DNA of 64,000 nucleotides from Cyclobacteriaceae bacterium. GTDB taxonomy: Bacteria; Bacteroidota; Bacteroidia; Cytophagales; Cyclobacteriaceae. Below the pieces are notes generated by a model. It had not been told where the DNA came from, did no database searches, and saw only the letters and a program-made list of their open reading frames with translations. Shown piece after piece: positions 45,875 through 55,644 of this stretch (within the stretch, counting starts at the first letter, position 1; each line of letters starts with the position of its first letter). The stretch is taken from the NCBI GenBank assembly GCA_020832375.1, contig JAFIEW010000003.1, positions 31,552 through 95,551 on the forward strand. Direction: 5' to 3'. The translations under genes and the position numbers were made by a program.

Positions 45875-46915
45875 ATGAATCAGATGATCGTTGACCTTCG
45901 TAGTGATACTTTCACACTTCCTACGCCTGAGATGCGTGAAGCTATGATGAAGGCAGACATTGGAGATGATGTTTTCGGTGAAGACCCATCGGTCAAGCTG
46001 CTAGAAGATAAAATTGCGGCAATGTTCGGCATGGAAGCAGGTCTTTTTTGCCCATCGGGTACAATGACCAATCAGATTGCCTTACGCGTACATACAGTTC
46101 CTCAAGACGAAGTCATTTGCGAGGAGGGTGCTCATATTTATTATTATGAGGGAGGTGGAATTGCTTATAACTCGCTATGCTCGGTTCGCTTAGTGAAGGG
46201 CAAAAACGGCATAATGGATGTTGCTGACTTAGCTAATGCGGTGCGCAAAGAGGACGTTCATTTTCCAAAATCTAAGGTCCTTGCACTTGAAAACACTTCC
46301 AATAGAGGAGGGGGTACGGTATATAGCATGGATAGTATATCCAAACTTTCGGCTTTTGCTCAAGAAAACCAGTTGCGGTTTCACCTTGATGGAGCAAGGC
46401 TTTTCAATGCGATCATTGCACAAAGTCAAGACCCACTAGTCTATGGTAGACTATTTGACAGTATCAGTATCTGTTTTAGCAAGGGACTGGGAGCGCCCGT
46501 TGGCTCGGCGCTCATAGGAACAAAAACTTTCATTAAAGAAGCTCGCAGGGTACGAAAGGTACTTGGCGGTGGTATGCGACAGGCTGGATTTTTGGCGCAG
46601 GCAGCTACCTATGCATTGGACAATCATATAAACCGTCTTGCTGACGACCATAGACGGGCAAAAGAAATCGCAACGCTTTTCGGCTTGATGGAGGAGGTAA
46701 AAGAAGTAAAAAGTCCTGAAACCAATATTATACTTGCAGAAGTACACGAATCGGTAGACTTAAGCGAATTTTTAAGCCAATGGCAGCAAAAAGGTGTGAA
46801 AATGCTAGCCTTTGGACCCAGGCAATTTCGTGCAGTGACTCATTTGGGAATAAATGATAACCACATAGAACACCTCAAAGTAATGACCGCTAATAGAAAG
46901 AGGAAAGCTCATTAA
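45875..46915 (+). CDS. ltaE: Low-specificity L-threonine aldolase
   Basis: 346 residues, fold type I PLP enzyme. [14 protein letters not shown] near the N-terminus, the PLP-binding [11 protein letters not shown] (Asp172) and [18 protein letters not shown] with Schiff-base Lys203 are the GntG/threonine-aldolase signatures. It cleaves L-threonine and allo-threonine to glycine and acetaldehyde. The ATG at 45884 is an alternative start three codons in. Together with the upstream amidohydrolase it may form an amino-acid catabolic pair. Confidence 0.92.
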   Translation: MNQMIVDLRSDTFTLPTPEMREAMMKADIGDDVFGEDPSVKLLEDKIAAMFGMEAGLFCPSGTMTNQIALRVHTVPQDEVICEEGAHIYYYEGGGIAYNSLCSVRLVKGKNGIMDVADLANAVRKEDVHFPKSKVLALENTSNRGGGTVYSMDSISKLSAFAQENQLRFHLDGARLFNAIIAQSQDPLVYGRLFDSISICFSKGLGAPVGSALIGTKTFIKEARRVRKVLGGGMRQAGFLAQAATYALDNHINRLADDHRRAKEIATLFGLMEEVKEVKSPETNIILAEVHESVDLSEFLSQWQQKGVKMLAFGPRQFRAVTHLGINDNHIEHLKVMTANRKRKAH

Positions 46916-46971
46916 CGGGGTAAGCAAAATGGGTATTCACCCTAGCGCATCGCTGAAATAAATATTGAGGG

Positions 46972-47064
46972 ATGAAGAAGTTTATAAGCAGTATACGCAA
47001 CCTAAAGTCTGCAAAAGAGTGGATATCTTTGCAGAAAGATTTAAGAGAGCTTGTTAAAACATAA
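46972..47064 (+). CDS. Possible 30-residue small protein
   Basis: An ATG-to-TAA frame of 30 codons in the gap between threonine aldolase and MscS. It begins MKKFISSIRNLKSAKEW and ends in a helical, charged stretch (LQKDLRELVKT), a mildly amphipathic pattern. GAGG lies immediately before the ATG, too close for a normal ribosome site. A frame this short may occur by chance. Confidence 0.15.
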   Translation: MKKFISSIRNLKSAKEWISLQKDLRELVKT

Positions 47065-47147
47065 GCATGGTAATTTTTAATTTAAATAGAAAGAACAAAA
47101 GCTGTGGCTAAACATAATAGCCTATCTAGCGGAAAAATACTTAGACA

Positions 47148-48848
47148 ATGAATCAGAAGAAAATGAATAAGAGTGCTAGGTTTTTATTCGGTATCAAAAC
47201 TCTAACCGTTTTTTGTTTTTTTGTGTTTTTTACTGGAGATCAAGTTTCAGTATTTGGGCAGGAATCTGCCGAGATAACAACAAACGAAAGTGCAACGACA
47301 TACAGCCTAAGAACACCCTTTCATACACTAGAAACTTATTTAAGGTTTACGGGGGATGAGGAAAGAAATTTAAGCTTGGCTACCCGCACGTTTCCTCCAG
47401 CTTACGCTGGTGTAGAAGAAGCCCAACTCAATGCTCAAAAGTTAAGGCAAGCGCTCGATGGTCGTGGAATCATCATCGATCTTAGTGTTGCACCTAAAGA
47501 GCGTAGTTATACAGATACTACTGAAAATGCACAAGTATATTATTTTACAAATGAATTTTCTTCTCTATACCTAGAGCGTGCTGATGACGGTCGATGGTAC
47601 TTTTCTGAAGAAAGCTTCAAGGCCATCCCGCAAATACACCGTGAAGTCTTCCCATTTGGAACTGACCGCTTGCTTACCTTGCTACCCAAACTGGGAACTA
47701 ATGAGTATTTTGGTCTTCAGACTTGGCAACTTATTGCTCTTCTGGGATTAATATTTATAGCGGTAGCTGTACACAAGGTTTTTTCTTATATACTCAAGGA
47801 GGTAATCATTGTCTTTTTGAAGAAAGCGGGTTACGAACAGATTGCAAACAAATATTACATGCCAGTGGCAAGACCACTTAGCTACATGGTGATTTTCCCC
47901 ACAATCACCATTTTACTGCCTGTTTTACAGCTCAATGTGACCTTTACCCATTATATCACTATTACGATTTATGCACTTATTCCTTTATTTGGAACCGTCT
48001 TTTTTTACCGATTGGTAGACGTATTAAGTGCATACTTACAAAAGATGGCAGAAAAAACCGAAAGTACTCTCGACGACCAGTTAGTGCCGTTGGTGAAAAA
48101 AGTACTACGTATTTTTGTTATTGTAGTGGGTGGACTCGCCATTCTTTCCAACTTAAACTTTAATATTTTACCGCTCATCACCGGTCTTTCTATTGGTGGC
48201 TTGGCAGTAGCTCTAGCAGCACAAGACACCTTAAAGAATTTCTTTGGCTCAGTAATGATCTTCATAGACAAACCCTTTCAAATTGGCGATTGGATTACTA
48301 CTGGTGGGGTAGATGGCACAGTAGAAGAGGTTGGTTTCAGAGCAACGAGAATTCGTACATTTAGAGACTCTTTGATTTATATACCTAATGGGAAGCTCGC
48401 TGATACAGACATCGACAATCATGGAAAGCGCCGCTATCGTCGTTTTTTCACAACGATCACCATTACTTACGATACGCCAGCTGAGGTGGTAGACACTTTT
48501 GTAAATGGGCTCAGAGGCATTGTTGAGCGGCATCCCGATACAAGAAAAGACTTTTACAATATTTTCCTTAACGATTTAGGTGCTCACTCCCTTAACATCA
48601 TGTTTTACGTTTTCTTCCCAGTACCTACATGGGGTGAGGAATTACGCGTAAGGCATGAGCTATTACTAGACATTATCAACTTAGCAGAAGAACTAAATGT
48701 ACGATTTGCCTTTCCTACGCAAACCCTACACATGGAGACTTTTCCAGACAAGCCTAGTCTTACTCCAGAGTTTACCGAAAGTGGTGATCAATTAAAGAAT
48801 AAAGTTACCGCTTTCTTGAAAGGTAATAAGAGCAGTACATCAAATTAA
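47148..48848 (+). CDS. MscS-family mechanosensitive channel with periplasmic N-terminus
   Basis: 566 residues. Signal/TM segment (residues 10-35), a periplasmic part to about residue 185, then four to five helices. The pore-lining helix and start of the beta domain are GGLAVALAAQDTLKNFFGS followed by MIFIDKPFQIGDWI, the MscS signature. It releases solutes upon hypo-osmotic shock in the inner membrane. It is larger than classic MscS (286 residues), like other Bacteroidota homologues with an extra N-terminal domain. Confidence 0.92.
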   Translation: MNQKKMNKSARFLFGIKTLTVFCFFVFFTGDQVSVFGQESAEITTNESATTYSLRTPFHTLETYLRFTGDEERNLSLATRTFPPAYAGVEEAQLNAQKLRQALDGRGIIIDLSVAPKERSYTDTTENAQVYYFTNEFSSLYLERADDGRWYFSEESFKAIPQIHREVFPFGTDRLLTLLPKLGTNEYFGLQTWQLIALLGLIFIAVAVHKVFSYILKEVIIVFLKKAGYEQIANKYYMPVARPLSYMVIFPTITILLPVLQLNVTFTHYITITIYALIPLFGTVFFYRLVDVLSAYLQKMAEKTESTLDDQLVPLVKKVLRIFVIVVGGLAILSNLNFNILPLITGLSIGGLAVALAAQDTLKNFFGSVMIFIDKPFQIGDWITTGGVDGTVEEVGFRATRIRTFRDSLIYIPNGKLADTDIDNHGKRRYRRFFTTITITYDTPAEVVDTFVNGLRGIVERHPDTRKDFYNIFLNDLGAHSLNIMFYVFFPVPTWGEELRVRHELLLDIINLAEELNVRFAFPTQTLHMETFPDKPSLTPEFTESGDQLKNKVTAFLKGNKSSTSN

Positions 48849-48861
48849 AAAGAATCAAGGC

Positions 48862-49389
48862 ATGAAGTTATCCTATATTCATGAAAATGGCTTATGTAAA
48901 ATTGAAAGTCCTATCTATAAAGATGAGCGTGGCGCTTTCATGGAGGCTTACCATTATGAGAAGCTGAAAGAAATATTTCCGGAGGCTAATTTGAAGCAAA
49001 TAAACCAAAGTTATTCAAAAAAAGGTGTCATTAGAGGACTTCATTTTCAGAGAGAACCACATGCACAAGCAAAATTAGTATGGGTGCCCCATGGTAAAGT
49101 ATACGATGTAGCCGTAGACCTTAGGGAAGGGTCTCCTACCTACGGAAAATGTAATGCTGAAATTCTTTCTTCAGAAAACGGTCTTATGCTATATGTACCA
49201 AAAGGATATGCACACGGCTTTGCAGCGCTAGAAGATAGCATCTTTATGTACTTGTGTAGCGATTTGTATCATCCCCAATCTGAAGGAGGATATCATCCCT
49301 ACAGCAAAGACCTAAACATCGATTGGCCTGTAAAGCATGGTATTTTGTCAGAAAAAGACGCTGCATTACCATTATTTGAAAAAAAATAA
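48862..49389 (+). CDS. rfbC: dTDP-4-dehydrorhamnose 3,5-epimerase
   Basis: 175 residues, cupin fold. KGVIRGLHFQREPHAQAKLV carries the catalytic His61, and VYDVAVDLREGSPTYG and YVPKGYAHGFAALED complete the family pattern. It converts dTDP-4-keto-6-deoxyglucose to the L-lyxo product for dTDP-rhamnose. rfbA, rfbB and rfbD are not adjacent, so they would be elsewhere. It follows MscS by 13 bp. Confidence 0.92.
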   Translation: MKLSYIHENGLCKIESPIYKDERGAFMEAYHYEKLKEIFPEANLKQINQSYSKKGVIRGLHFQREPHAQAKLVWVPHGKVYDVAVDLREGSPTYGKCNAEILSSENGLMLYVPKGYAHGFAALEDSIFMYLCSDLYHPQSEGGYHPYSKDLNIDWPVKHGILSEKDAALPLFEKK

Positions 49390-49480
49390 TGAATTAAACA
49401 AGCTGATCAAAATTAGGTTTTATCCCTGTAGATTGCTTTTCAGAAGCAAAGCATTAATCAATATTAAATTACCACTGCTT

Positions 49481-50203
49481 GTGTTATCATTTTTTAAAAA
49501 AAATACCCCCGTCAATCTAAAGGTAGATGTCCACTCGCATTTGCTACCAGGGCTTGATGATGGGTCTCCTAGCGTAGAGAATAGCATTGAATTGCTTCAG
49601 GCTTTCGAAAGCTTAGGCTATGAAAAAGTGATTACGACCCCTCACGTCATTCCTGACCAATACGACAATACAAGCGAAGAGATCTTGAGTGTACTAGAAT
49701 CACTAAGAAAAGAAATGCGAACAGCAGGTCTAACCATAAAAATAGAAGCAGCTGCAGAATATTACTTAGACGAATACTTGATAGAGCGACTAGATAAAAA
49801 GGAAGAACTGCTAACCTTTGGAAATCAATACTTACTTTTTGAAACGCCTTATGTCAATGAACCTGTATTTATTGGTGAGGCTATATTTAAAATGCAATCT
49901 GCAGGATATCAACCTGTATTAGCACATCCAGAAAGATATCTTTACTTAATTGGCAAAGATGAAAAGGTAATGCAGTGGGTCGAAAAGGGCTTAAAACTTC
50001 AAGTGAACCTCAATTCTTTAAAAGGCTATTACAGTAAAAGTTCAAAAAAGCTTGCTGAAAGTTTTATCAAAAAAGGTATAGTTTCATTCTTAGGTAGCGA
50101 CTGTCATCATATCAAGCAGCTAGAAGTTCTGAAAGAAGTGAAAGAAAGCCGCTTATATGCAAAAGCTTTTGACAAATGTGAGATCTTGAATAATCATCTA
50201 TGA
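49481..50203 (+). CDS. CpsB/YwqE-like PHP tyrosine-protein phosphatase
   Basis: 240 residues from a GTG at 49481 (LSFFKKNTP...), which resembles the N-terminus of relatives; the longest frame starts at 49337 and would overlap rfbC with unrelated sequence. PHP metal motifs: DVHSHLLPGLDDGSPS, TPHVIPDQYDN, AAAEYYLDEYL, LAHPERYLYL and LGSDCHH. Family members dephosphorylate bacterial tyrosine kinases that control capsule and exopolysaccharide export. A partner Wzc-like kinase is not in the window. It overlaps the epimerase gene by 4 bp. Confidence 0.8.
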   Translation: MLSFFKKNTPVNLKVDVHSHLLPGLDDGSPSVENSIELLQAFESLGYEKVITTPHVIPDQYDNTSEEILSVLESLRKEMRTAGLTIKIEAAAEYYLDEYLIERLDKKEELLTFGNQYLLFETPYVNEPVFIGEAIFKMQSAGYQPVLAHPERYLYLIGKDEKVMQWVEKGLKLQVNLNSLKGYYSKSSKKLAESFIKKGIVSFLGSDCHHIKQLEVLKEVKESRLYAKAFDKCEILNNHL

Positions 50204-51186
50204 GAATCCTAATAACAGGTGCCACAGGGCTCATCGGCAGTCAGCTAGTAAGGAAGCTCTTATCAAGAGGTTATCGAGTACGTGCGATCCACCGCAAAAA
50301 CAACGATTATGGCTTACTGAAAGATGTTGCTGAAAAAATCGAATGGATACATACTGACTTAGCATCACTGATTTTTCATGCTGAGGCTTTTAATGAGGTA
50401 GATGCTGTATTTCACTGTGCCGCAAAAGTAAGTTATTCTAAAAGAGATCATGAAGAAATGCGCACTACAAACATAGAAGGCACAAAAGATCTCGTGAATG
50501 CCTGCTTAAAGTATCGCATTAAAGATTTCTTCTATGTTAGTAGTGTTGCCGCTATCGGTAGATCAGGAAAGGAAAATAATTTTTCCGAAAGTAGTCAATG
50601 GGAAAACTCAGAATACAATAGTGCTTATTCGAAATCAAAATATCTTGCGGAATTAGAAGTGTGGAGAGGGGTTCAGGAAGGACTTAGCGTGTTAATTGTC
50701 AACCCTTCGATAGTGATTGCACCTGGAAATAAAGACAATAGTAGCATGAAGATGATTAACTATGTTCTTCAAGAAAAACCATTCTACACCAAGGGGCTTG
50801 TTAACTATGTTGATGTTTGGGATCTAACAGACCTTAGCTTAATTTTATTTGAAAAGGGTGTAAGAAATCAGCGTTTTATTATCAACGCGGGAACTGTAAC
50901 CTATAAAGAGATGTTTTCCGAGATTGCTAAAGTTTTTGATAAGAAATCGCCATCGATTCATGTAAGTAAGCCTTGGCTTAAAATTGGAATCCTAATAGAG
51001 AATTTATTATCTAAGCTGACGTTTAGAAAAGCGAGTACATCCTTAGAATTGGGTCGGAACGCTACCACCTCACACCGATTTAGTAATAAAAAGGTGATTG
51101 ATGAAACCAGCTTTCGATTTAGGCCACTTAGTGATAGTATTCAGTTACTCAAAGAAGAAATGGATGGCTTAGGGGTATCGGTGTAG
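50200..51186 (+). CDS. NAD-dependent epimerase/dehydratase family protein
   Basis: 328 residues of the extended SDR family. Dinucleotide motif TGATGLIGSQL (6-16), the DAVFHCAAKVSY strand, and YSKSKYLAEL with catalytic Tyr and Lys. The chain resembles dihydroflavonol reductase/sugar epimerase-like proteins; the substrate is unknown. The start overlaps the CpsB-like gene by 4 bp, suggesting coupling, possibly with surface polysaccharide metabolism. Confidence 0.85.
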   Translation: MRILITGATGLIGSQLVRKLLSRGYRVRAIHRKNNDYGLLKDVAEKIEWIHTDLASLIFHAEAFNEVDAVFHCAAKVSYSKRDHEEMRTTNIEGTKDLVNACLKYRIKDFFYVSSVAAIGRSGKENNFSESSQWENSEYNSAYSKSKYLAELEVWRGVQEGLSVLIVNPSIVIAPGNKDNSSMKMINYVLQEKPFYTKGLVNYVDVWDLTDLSLILFEKGVRNQRFIINAGTVTYKEMFSEIAKVFDKKSPSIHVSKPWLKIGILIENLLSKLTFRKASTSLELGRNATTSHRFSNKKVIDETSFRFRPLSDSIQLLKEEMDGLGVSV

Positions 51187-51280
51187 ATGAATTAGATTTT
51201 GCATAATCAGAATTAATACTGTAAATTTCCAATAAAGGAAGAAGTAGCCTACAGATTTACGAGAGAAAAGAAAAACTTTA

Positions 51281-52678
51281 ATGGAAAAATATCCAAATAG
51301 AGAAGAAAGAGAATTGGTCAAACGTTTTGAGCGATTCTTGAGCGGAAAAGGAGAACATTGCCTCTTTGATTTAGAGTCCTATGAGTCAATAATAGGCTAT
51401 TATTTGGATGCCTTTAACTTCAAAAAAGCCCTTTCAGCCTGCGAAATGGCAGAAGAAAAATACCCATTTGAAGTGGATTTATCGGTCCTGAAAGCGCAAA
51501 GCCATGTAGGCCTAGAACAATACCATGAGGCCTTAGAAATATTAGGCAAAGCTGAAAATTTACGTCCATTTGACTCAGAAATCATATTTTTAAAGGGGAA
51601 TATCACAGCACTACTTGGTGACTATAAAGCTGCAATCCAGCTCTACGAACGCTTGTTTCCCATGGTTGATGACAAGGATGAAGTTTACTACTTTATGGGC
51701 GTAGCTTATCAAGCGGGAAATAAATTTGAGGACGCCATCAAATGTTTCAAGCAAGTACTTGAAATAAACATCAACCACGAAAGTGCCCTTTATGACCTTG
51801 CTTTTTGCTTTGATATGATCGGAAAGCAAGAAGAAAGCCTTAGCTATTATCAAGACTTTATAGACAAGGATCCTTATAGTTCGCAGGCTTGGTACAATAT
51901 TGGCATTGTCTACAACAAGCTAGGTAAATACAAAGAAGCCATACAGAGTTATGATTATGCAACAACCATACAGGAAGACTTTTCCTCTGCATGGTTTAAT
52001 ATGGGTAATACCTATATGAATCTGTTGTCATACAATAAGGCACTCAATGCTTACACGAAAGCTTTAGAAATAGAGGGGCACTCGAGTGAAGTGCTTTGCT
52101 GTATAGGTGCCGCATATGAAAAGATGGAGCAATATGATCTAGGCATCAAGTATTACCGGCTCTCATCAAAAGACGATCCTGAAAACGATGAGGCATGGTT
52201 TGGAATGGCATGTTGTCTTGACGCAAAGCAAAAATGGCATGAAGGCATTCATGCTATCAACAAAGCCATAAAACTAGCCGACGATGTAACTGAATATTGG
52301 GTACTTAAGGGCAGAATGGAGCATCAAATTGGTAATCTTGTGTCAGCACTACAAGCCTATGAAGAAGCCAGCTACCTGGGTATGGGCGACATGCCCTCCA
52401 TGTGGCTTGACTGGTCAAAGATCTACTTTGAAATTGGCGAAATATCACGAGCTATTGAAATTATAGACTTAGGGATTGCTGATCTACCAGAGGAATCTGA
52501 TCTATATTACAGAAAAGTTGCTTACCTCATAGAACAAGGAGACTATAAAAACGCCTTTGCAATTCTTGAAAATGCCTTAACTTTGAATTATGAAAATCAT
52601 ACTCAGCTTTTCAGTTTTTTTCCAAAATTGGAAACACAGAAAGCTTTGTATAAAATAATTCAGAAGTACAAGTCTTAA
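51281..52678 (+). CDS. Tetratricopeptide repeat protein
   Basis: 465 residues, almost entirely TPR units of about 34 residues from residue 35 on (for example DEVYYFMGVAYQAGNKFEDA, SQAWYNIGIVYNKLGKYKEA, SSAWFNMGNTYMNLLSYNKA). No signal peptide or membrane segment, so a cytoplasmic scaffold is likely. TPR proteins of this type are often found in gliding and type IX secretion genomes, but no specific partner can be read off. It follows the epimerase by 94 bp. Confidence 0.88.
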   Translation: MEKYPNREERELVKRFERFLSGKGEHCLFDLESYESIIGYYLDAFNFKKALSACEMAEEKYPFEVDLSVLKAQSHVGLEQYHEALEILGKAENLRPFDSEIIFLKGNITALLGDYKAAIQLYERLFPMVDDKDEVYYFMGVAYQAGNKFEDAIKCFKQVLEININHESALYDLAFCFDMIGKQEESLSYYQDFIDKDPYSSQAWYNIGIVYNKLGKYKEAIQSYDYATTIQEDFSSAWFNMGNTYMNLLSYNKALNAYTKALEIEGHSSEVLCCIGAAYEKMEQYDLGIKYYRLSSKDDPENDEAWFGMACCLDAKQKWHEGIHAINKAIKLADDVTEYWVLKGRMEHQIGNLVSALQAYEEASYLGMGDMPSMWLDWSKIYFEIGEISRAIEIIDLGIADLPEESDLYYRKVAYLIEQGDYKNAFAILENALTLNYENHTQLFSFFPKLETQKALYKIIQKYKS

Positions 52679-52720
52679 TGTAAGACAATCATTAACCCTA
52701 TAATTTAGAATAAGCGCTAT

Positions 52721-53479
52721 ATGAATTACGCTTTGAAAGATATTCCTGAGCGTCCTGAAAAACCACGCACACTCGGTTTTACCATGGCCATGGACAAAGG
52801 AATGAGTCTAAGAGAAACAGAAGATTTTTTAGAAGTAAATGCTGAATATACAGATATAGTAAAGCTAGGTTGGGGTACTTCTTACCTTACCCCTAAGCTT
52901 GACCAAAAAATTAGAATTTACGAAAGCGCAGATATACCTGTATACTTCGGAGGAACTCTCTTTGAGGCTTTTTTAGTACGGAATCAACTAGACGACTACC
53001 GTCGCCTACTAGATAAGTATCAACTCCAATATGCTGAAGTCTCCGATGGGTCCATAGATTTGGAGCATGATAGAAAGTGTGATATCATCCGCTTATTATC
53101 TGAGCAAGTCACTGTACTTTCTGAGGTAGGCTCAAAAGATGAAGAGAAAATCATCCCTCCTTATAAGTGGATCCAACTCATGAAAAAAGAACTTGAGGCT
53201 GGAGCATGGAAAGTGATCGGAGAGGCTCGAGAATCAGGTAATGTAGGATTATTTCGAGCTACAGGAGAAGTGCGATCTGGTTTGGTAGAAGAAATATTGA
53301 CCGAAATTCCATTTGAAAAGATTATATGGGAAGCGCCCCAAAAAGCACAGCAAGTATGGTTTATCAAGCTTTTAGGTGCTAATGTAAACCTTGGAAACAT
53401 CGCTCCTCAAGAAATTATAGCACTTGAAACTATTCGCTTAGGACTAAGAGGTGATACTTTCGCTCATTTTTTAAAATAA
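52721..53479 (+). CDS. Phosphosulfolactate synthase (ComA family)
   Basis: 252 residues, TIM-barrel of the ComA family: KPRTLGFTMAMDKGMSL at the N-terminus, DIVKLGWGTSYL, VYFGGTLFEAFL, AEVSDGSIDL, VLSEVGSKD and the C-terminal LGANVNLGNI. ComA adds sulfite to phosphoenolpyruvate to form (R)-2-phospho-3-sulfolactate, a step of coenzyme M synthesis in methanogens and of sulfolactate metabolism in bacteria. Other com genes are not adjacent. In Cytophagales the product may feed sulfonate metabolism; this is an inference. Confidence 0.88.
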   Translation: MNYALKDIPERPEKPRTLGFTMAMDKGMSLRETEDFLEVNAEYTDIVKLGWGTSYLTPKLDQKIRIYESADIPVYFGGTLFEAFLVRNQLDDYRRLLDKYQLQYAEVSDGSIDLEHDRKCDIIRLLSEQVTVLSEVGSKDEEKIIPPYKWIQLMKKELEAGAWKVIGEARESGNVGLFRATGEVRSGLVEEILTEIPFEKIIWEAPQKAQQVWFIKLLGANVNLGNIAPQEIIALETIRLGLRGDTFAHFLK

Positions 53480-53528
53480 TGTTTGAATTTAGCACAATTT
53501 GCTTGTCGCTAAGTGGCTGAAAATCATT

Positions 53529-53558
53529 TTGTCATCAACTGAATATGTTGCATCTTTG
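53529..53558 (+). promoter_or_regulatory. Candidate Bacteroidota promoter for nrnA
   Basis: TTG (53529-53531), a 19-nt spacer, then CATCTTTG (53551-53558), one mismatch from TAnnTTTG. Spacing is ideal. It lies 32 nt before the ATG of the DHH phosphoesterase gene and after the comA stop codon. Confidence 0.45.
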
Positions 53559-53589
53559 CATTTAAATCTATGGACTATGTCCACACTCT

Positions 53590-54648
53590 ATGACAGACTT
53601 ATTATTAGAAAGAAACAAATTAGAGGACTTTAAGCATTTAATTTCTCAATCAAAAAAGAAAATAGCGATCACCACACATCACAAACCTGATGCTGATGCG
53701 CTAGGCTCTTCTCTAGGTCTAAAAATCATTTTGGAAAAACTTGGTCATCAAGTAAGTGTAATTACTCCCACCGACTATCCTGATTTTCTAAAATGGATGA
53801 AGGGCGAAGATGAAATTATCGTATACAATGAAAAAAACGAGCGATACTCAGAAGAGATACTCGAAGCCTCAGATATAATTTTCTGTTTGGATTTCTCATG
53901 CTTAAGTCGGATTAATGATTTGGGTGACCATATTGAAAAAATAAAGCATCAGAAAACGATCACCCTAATTGATCACCACCAAAACCCAAAGGACTTTGCT
54001 AACTTTCGATATTGGGACGTAAGTTCGGCTGCAACCGCTCAATTGGTTTACCAGCTATTTAGAGATTTAGAACTTACCCACTTAATCTGCGCCGATGCTG
54101 CCGACTGTTTATTTGCTGGATTGATGACCGACACTGGCTCTTTTAAGCACCCAAATACCACCGCTGATGTTTTTCAAACAGCTGCTGAGCTCATAAAACA
54201 TGGCGCCAACAACGCAAAAATATCCAAGCTAATCTACGATAATAATACTGTTGACCGACTAAAGTTTATTGGCTTTGCACTGAGCGAGCGACTGGTGGTA
54301 CTTGAAGAATACAATACCGCATATTTTGCAATTAGTGCTAAAGATTTAGAAAAATTCTCTTCGAGAACAGGAGATACAGAAGGCCTTGTAAACTACGCGT
54401 TATCGATACAAGGAATAAGCATGGCCGCCGTTATTATAGACAGAACCGAGGCTGTTAAAATGAGCTTTCGCTCCGTAGGTGAGTTTGCTGTAAACGAATT
54501 TTCGGCCGCACACTTTGGTGGAGGGGGGCATAAAAATGCTTCCGGTGGAAAAAGTGACTTGAGCCTAGAGGAGACCGTTGAAAAGTTTATCTCATTACTA
54601 CCTAATTACAAAGAAGAATTAAATAACACAATCAAAAACTATATTTAA
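53590..54648 (+). CDS. nrnA: DHH/DHHA1 bifunctional oligoribonuclease and PAP phosphatase (NrnA-like)
   Basis: 352 residues. HHKPDADALGSSLG (30-43) and LIDHHQNP (DHH, 128-130) supply the Mn2+ site, followed by AGLMTDTGSFKH, and the C-terminal DHHA1 domain has HFGGGGHKNASGG. It degrades nanoRNA (2-5 nt) and dephosphorylates 3'-phosphoadenosine 5'-phosphate. It ends immediately before the first FKBP gene (54649), so the two are cotranscribed. Confidence 0.92.
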   Translation: MTDLLLERNKLEDFKHLISQSKKKIAITTHHKPDADALGSSLGLKIILEKLGHQVSVITPTDYPDFLKWMKGEDEIIVYNEKNERYSEEILEASDIIFCLDFSCLSRINDLGDHIEKIKHQKTITLIDHHQNPKDFANFRYWDVSSAATAQLVYQLFRDLELTHLICADAADCLFAGLMTDTGSFKHPNTTADVFQTAAELIKHGANNAKISKLIYDNNTVDRLKFIGFALSERLVVLEEYNTAYFAISAKDLEKFSSRTGDTEGLVNYALSIQGISMAAVIIDRTEAVKMSFRSVGEFAVNEFSAAHFGGGGHKNASGGKSDLSLEETVEKFISLLPNYKEELNNTIKNYI

Positions 54649-55572
54649 ATGTCAAACTTAAGAATTCTATTATTAGTCACGCTTTTTATCCCGTTTACTT
54701 TCATGTCTTGTGACAGCAACTCGGGCTCAGAGCAAACTACAAGTAGCGGTATCAAATATAAATACCTTAATAAAGGTGATGGAGAGCAGCCCAAAGACGG
54801 TGATATCCTGTTGCTTAATATGCAGTATTACACGGGAGACTCATTACTATTCGACTCTAACAGCCAAGGTGCAGCTATGCCCCTACAAAAGTCTGATAGC
54901 CTATGGTCATCTAAAGAAGGAAGCATAGAAGAAATGTTTAAAATGATGCGTAAGGGCGATAGCCTTGAGTTTTTTATCAACGCTACTGTTCTTTTCAACG
55001 AAACCTTCATGATGGAAGTACCTGAATTTATTGAAGAGGACTCTGATATAAAATTTATAGTTGGCGTTGAAGATGTGGAAGATGAGGATACCTACATGGA
55101 GCGTCAGATGGAAAGAATGCAAAGGAACCAAGCCGAGCAAGCTGAGAGAAGAGAAGAAACCATTGCCAATGAGGTTAGAGAAATTGAAGAATACATCAAA
55201 GACAATAAGCTTGATGCACAAATGACTAGCTCTGGTGTTTATTATGTGGTCGAAAAAGCAGGATCTAACAACACCCCTGAAACAGGTGATCTTGTTTCTG
55301 TTCATTACACTGGCAAATTATTTTCAAACGGTGAGGTATTCGATTCATCAGTAGAAAGAGGCGAGCCAATCCAATTCACTATCGGCATGGGTGAAGTAAT
55401 CCGTGGTTGGGATGAAGGCATTGGTATGTTTGGAAAAGGCGGAAAAGGTCAGTTAATTATCCCATCTCCACTAGCTTATGGTGAGCAGGCAAGAGGCGAC
55501 GTCATTCCAGCCAATTCAATATTGGTTTTTGACATCGAACTAGTTGATTTTGAAAAGCAGCCAGCTCAATAA
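54649..55572 (+). CDS. FKBP-type peptidyl-prolyl isomerase lipoprotein, two domains
   Basis: 307 residues. Signal peptide with lipobox FMSC (Cys near 20), so an envelope lipoprotein. Residues about 30-155 are a degenerate FKBP-like domain, 160-195 a charged coiled helix, and 205-307 a canonical FKBP (GDLVSVHYTGKLFSNGEVFDSS, GEVIRGWDEGIGM, IPANSILVFDIELV). It probably helps fold exported proteins. In flavobacteria, GldI, a gliding-required FKBP lipoprotein, has a similar setting next to a DHH phosphoesterase; whether this is its counterpart is an inference. Confidence 0.87.
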   Translation: MSNLRILLLVTLFIPFTFMSCDSNSGSEQTTSSGIKYKYLNKGDGEQPKDGDILLLNMQYYTGDSLLFDSNSQGAAMPLQKSDSLWSSKEGSIEEMFKMMRKGDSLEFFINATVLFNETFMMEVPEFIEEDSDIKFIVGVEDVEDEDTYMERQMERMQRNQAEQAERREETIANEVREIEEYIKDNKLDAQMTSSGVYYVVEKAGSNNTPETGDLVSVHYTGKLFSNGEVFDSSVERGEPIQFTIGMGEVIRGWDEGIGMFGKGGKGQLIIPSPLAYGEQARGDVIPANSILVFDIELVDFEKQPAQ

Positions 55573-55604
55573 ATCAAGATCTATTTTATTACTATAATCT
55601 TCAA

Positions 55605-55633
55605 GTAGGAGACGTTAATAATACGTCTCCTAC
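55605..55633 (+). other. Perfect 11-bp hairpin between two FKBP genes
   Basis: GTAGGAGACGT (55605-55615) and ACGTCTCCTAC (55623-55633) form a perfect stem with a 7-nt loop, 33 nt after one stop and 11 nt before the next start. No T run follows on the plus strand, so it may be an RNA-stability hairpin, an attenuator or a weak terminator rather than a classical one. Confidence 0.6.
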
Positions 55634-55644
55634 ATTCAAAAAAA

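Noticed and set aside
49337..49480. Long N-terminal extension of the CpsB-like gene
   Set aside because: It overlaps rfbC in another frame and does not resemble the family; a GTG at 49481 fits better.
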